Source: DASQWC01 sp035640475 (GTDB lineage Bacteria; Actinomycetota; JAICYB01). From it: DNA of 7,966 nt. The stretch lies in the NCBI GenBank assembly GCA_035640475.1, contig DASQWC010000130.1, positions 1 to 7,966 on the forward strand, read 5' to 3'. The position numbers and the translations under genes are program-made. The notes under the pieces were generated by a model. It had not been told where the DNA came from. It searched no databases and saw only the letters and a list, made by a program, of their open reading frames with translations. Shown in pieces: positions 6,162 through 7,966 of this stretch; within the stretch, counting starts at the first letter, position 1, and every line of letters starts with the position of its first letter.

Positions 6162-6907
6162 GCGCGCTTCTCGAGCGCGACGAGGCAGCGGAAGGCAGCG
6201 AGCGGCGCGAGCGGTTGGAGCAGTCGCTCGGCAAACCGCAGCACGCCGAGCAGGCGATACGGGACGAGCTGCCGTCCGGAAAAGCCGCCGCTCAGCGGAT
6301 AGGCGACAAGACCGAAACGCTCGCGCGAGACCACCTCGAGCGCTGGATGGCGACTGCGGAACTGCTCGAGATGGCGCCAGAAGATCAGCGTCGTCAGTGC
6401 CTGGTTGGAGTCGAACGGATCGTCTCCGCTTTGGGCGCCCTCGGCGAACAGGTCGACACGAAGATCGGTCCGCTCGAAGTGGAACAGCTTGTACAGGGGC
6501 GCCGAGATCGGGCCGCAGTAGGGATCGACGACTACGACCCGTCCGCCGGGCCGTAGCGCCCGTTCGGCCTCCGCAAAAAAGCGTCCAGGCTCCGGAACAT
6601 GGTGGAGCACGTCGATCAGCACGAAGTTGGCGACGCTCCGGTCCTCGTACGGGAGCTCCTGCGCGTCGACAACCGCATCGGCCCAAAGCGTCTCGACCAC
6701 ATCCGTCGCAACCGTCTCCGGCCGGAACTTCTTGAACGCCCCGATGCCGCTGCCGAGCTCGACCGTCGGCCCTTCCACCGGCGAGAGGTGGTCGGCTACA
6801 CGACCGAACCACTCGGCGTAGAGCGCCCGAAGCAGCGGCCTGCTCTCCCACGCGGCGCGTTCAGTCCGCAGCTGTTCGGCGACGCTCTCGGCCGTGCTTG
6901 CGCTCAT
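6158..6907 (-). CDS. Class I SAM-dependent methyltransferase
   Basis: This 249-residue minus-strand protein is a Methyltransf_11-type enzyme. TVELGSGIGAFKKF (48-61) is motif I, ATDV (67-70) ends strand 2 with the acidic residue that binds the SAM ribose, DAQELPYEDRS (81-91) is motif II, IDVLHHVPEPGRFF (98-111) is the motif after strand 4, and ALRPGGRVVVVDP (117-129) is motif III. A conserved-looking C-terminal region with LYKLFHFER (138-146) and DSNQALTTLIF (166-176) may bind the acceptor. The substrate is unknown; a lipid, polyprenyl or glycan acceptor would fit the locus. It converges on the operon, and the two stops overlap within CTAG, so no terminator separates them. The ATG at 6907 has no clear Shine-Dalgarno, but the N-terminal region reads as protein from there. 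It is not part of the rightward operon. Confidence 0.88.
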   Translation of the reverse strand: MSASTAESVAEQLRTERAAWESRPLLRALYAEWFGRVADHLSPVEGPTVELGSGIGAFKKFRPETVATDVVETLWADAVVDAQELPYEDRSVANFVLIDVLHHVPEPGRFFAEAERALRPGGRVVVVDPYCGPISAPLYKLFHFERTDLRVDLFAEGAQSGDDPFDSNQALTTLIFWRHLEQFRSRHPALEVVSRERFGLVAYPLSGGFSGRQLVPYRLLGVLRFAERLLQPLAPLAAFRCLVALEKRA

Positions 6908-7009
6908 CGGCGCAGGAGCGTACCGCTCGATCTCCAGGTCTATAGTTCCACCGATGCACGGGCGGACTCACTGCCGCCGCGCACGTGACGCCTCCGTGGA
7001 GAACTAGGC
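6908..7009. promoter_or_regulatory. Divergent intergenic region between the two methyltransferase genes
   Basis: These 102 bases separate divergent starts at 6907 (minus) and 7010 (plus) and should hold the promoters of both. The only AT-rich spot is CTATAG with TATAGT at 6941-6946; it resembles a -10 box on either strand, but no good -35 lies 16-18 bases away. It is otherwise featureless. Confidence 0.35.
6998..7001 (+). promoter_or_regulatory. Ribosome binding site GGAG for the methyltransferase-glycosyltransferase fusion
   Basis: GGAG ends 8 bases before GTG 7010 and is followed by AA. It supports GTG 7010 over the in-frame ATG 7028, and an in-frame TGA at 6986-6988 limits the start on the left. 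Confidence 0.55.
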
Positions 7010-7966
7010 GTGGCGTCCTCTACTCCGATGCAGCTCAGCGAGTACTACGACTCGATCGCGCCCGACTGGGAGGGCTGGCGCGCGAAGAACCGCTTCTACC
7101 ACGAGCATGTGAAGGAACTCGTCGTCGGCGCTGTCGCCCCCGGGCGTCGCGTGCTCGACATCGGCTCGGGGGCCGGCGACGTCCTCGCGGCATCCCGGCC
7201 GAGCGAAGGGCTAGGACTGAACGTCTCCGCGCGCCTCACCGAGCTCGCACGGAGGAAGCATCCCGATCTCAACTTCGAGACCTTTGACGCCGACGAAGTC
7301 GTCCTCCCGGACGGTTTCCAGCCCGACTACATCGTCTCGGTGAACCTCCTCGACCACGCCTACGACATCTACGAGCTTTTCGCGAGCCTGCGAGAGGCCG
7401 TCACGGATCGGACCCTCATCCTCGTCACCACGAGCAACCCGCTCTGGTCGCCCCTGTTGAAGCTCGCCAGCCGAACCGGCCGGCGCACGCCCGACTCGCC
7501 GAGGAACTTCATCACGAATCGCGACCTCGCCAACGTGCTCAATGTGCAGGGCTTCGACGTCGTCGAGGCGGGCCTCATGCTCCCCGTGCCGGAGCGGATT
7601 CCGGTGCTCAGTGGCGTCCTCAACGCCCTCCTGCCCGACTTACCGGTCCTTCGCTACCTCTCGTCCACCCAGTACCTGGCGGCGCGGCCGCGCATCCCGC
7701 GGGCAAGACTGTCCGTGTCGGTGATCGTCCCCTGCCACAACGAGGAGGCCAACGTCGCCGCCTGCGCCCGGCGGATCCCGAACATGGGTGCCGGAACGGA
7801 GGTGATCTTCGTCGACGACGGCTCGACCGACGGGACCCGGTCGGCCGTGTTGGCGGCGATGGAGGAGGACCCCCGGATCCGCCTGGTCGCCTACGACGGA
7901 AACCACGGAAAGGCGAACGCCGTGCGGGCCGGTTTCGACGCGGCCCGGAACGACGTGCTGATGATC
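7010..7966 (+). CDS. Bifunctional class I methyltransferase - GT2 glycosyltransferase fusion (3' end cut by window)
   Basis: One frame stays open for 319 codons to the window edge and joins two domains. The first (about 1-230) is a SAM methyltransferase: EYYDSIAPDWEGW (11-23) is a common N-terminal motif, RVLDIGSGAGDVL (47-59) is motif I, and VSVNLLDHAYD (109-119) sits where strand 4 is expected. After a short Arg/Pro linker (226-234, ARPRIPRAR), LSVSVIVPCHNEEANV (234-249) starts a GT2 domain, with IFVDDGSTDGT (266-276) and YDGNHGKANAVRAGF (295-309). The DxD motif would fall just past the window. Such a protein could transfer and methylate sugars of the same glycan in the cytoplasm. GTG 7010 is chosen for its GGAG; ATG 7028 would remove six residues. 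I checked the linker for stops and frame breaks and saw none. Any C-terminal membrane segments are out of view. Confidence 0.87.
   Translation, partial: MASSTPMQLSEYYDSIAPDWEGWRAKNRFYHEHVKELVVGAVAPGRRVLDIGSGAGDVLAASRPSEGLGLNVSARLTELARRKHPDLNFETFDADEVVLPDGFQPDYIVSVNLLDHAYDIYELFASLREAVTDRTLILVTTSNPLWSPLLKLASRTGRRTPDSPRNFITNRDLANVLNVQGFDVVEAGLMLPVPERIPVLSGVLNALLPDLPVLRYLSSTQYLAARPRIPRARLSVSVIVPCHNEEANVAACARRIPNMGAGTEVIFVDDGSTDGTRSAVLAAMEEDPRIRLVAYDGNHGKANAVRAGFDAARNDVLMI

Noticed and set aside
5390..6556. A 388-codon plus-strand open frame
   Set aside because: It crosses two real genes on opposite strands, is Arg/Pro-rich and has no domain signature.
6941..6946. CTATAG/TATAGT as a firm promoter
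   Set aside because: No matching -35 box at normal spacing on either strand; kept only as a weak hint in the intergenic feature.
1..7966. CRISPR arrays, tRNA/rRNA genes, insertion sequences, attachment sites
   Set aside because: No spaced direct repeats, tRNA-like cloverleaf, transposase or terminal inverted repeats were seen; the window is almost wholly coding.

Overview
The window is a GC-rich (roughly two thirds G+C by eye), fully coding stretch of a bacterial chromosome. Codon use is strongly G/C at third positions, GTG and probably TTG starts occur, and the protein style resembles deep-branching Actinomycetota such as Thermoleophilia. That placement is inferred from style only; no marker gene is present.

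Content: a surface-glycan sugar biosynthesis locus. At the left edge a GHMP sugar kinase of the HddA type (heptose-7-phosphate kinase) runs leftwards and is cut by the window. Diverging from it is a tightly packed rightward operon of seven genes (about 338-6161). It encodes a membrane-anchored GT2 glycosyltransferase, a SAM methyltransferase, a GmhA-like SIS isomerase, a GalE-like NAD-dependent epimerase, a GmhB-like HAD phosphatase, a transaldolase/fructose-6-phosphate-aldolase-type enzyme, and a CDP-paratose-2-epimerase-like SDR. The first five overlap by 1-4 bases at their stop/start junctions. A second methyltransferase lies on the minus strand and converges on the operon, sharing a CTAG with both stop codons. 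Diverging from that, a long ORF runs off the right edge; it encodes a methyltransferase fused to a GT2 glycosyltransferase.

How the parts fit: SIS isomerase + HddA kinase + GmhB phosphatase are three of the four steps from sedoheptulose 7-phosphate to GDP-D-glycero-alpha-D-manno-heptose. The fourth, an HddC-type nucleotidyltransferase, is not in the window and may lie to the left. The transaldolase could supply or balance sedoheptulose 7-phosphate. The two SDR epimerases could modify the nucleotide-activated sugar, the glycosyltransferases could transfer it, and the methyltransferases could decorate it. The pathway is an inference from family membership and clustering. Points worth checking are altered metal-site residues in the SIS protein, Phe in place of the SDR catalytic Tyr in the second epimerase, the transaldolase embedded in the heptose operon, and the methyltransferase-GT2 fusion. 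No RNA genes, CRISPR arrays, insertion sequences or strong terminators were seen, and no stretch over about 100 bases lacks a gene.
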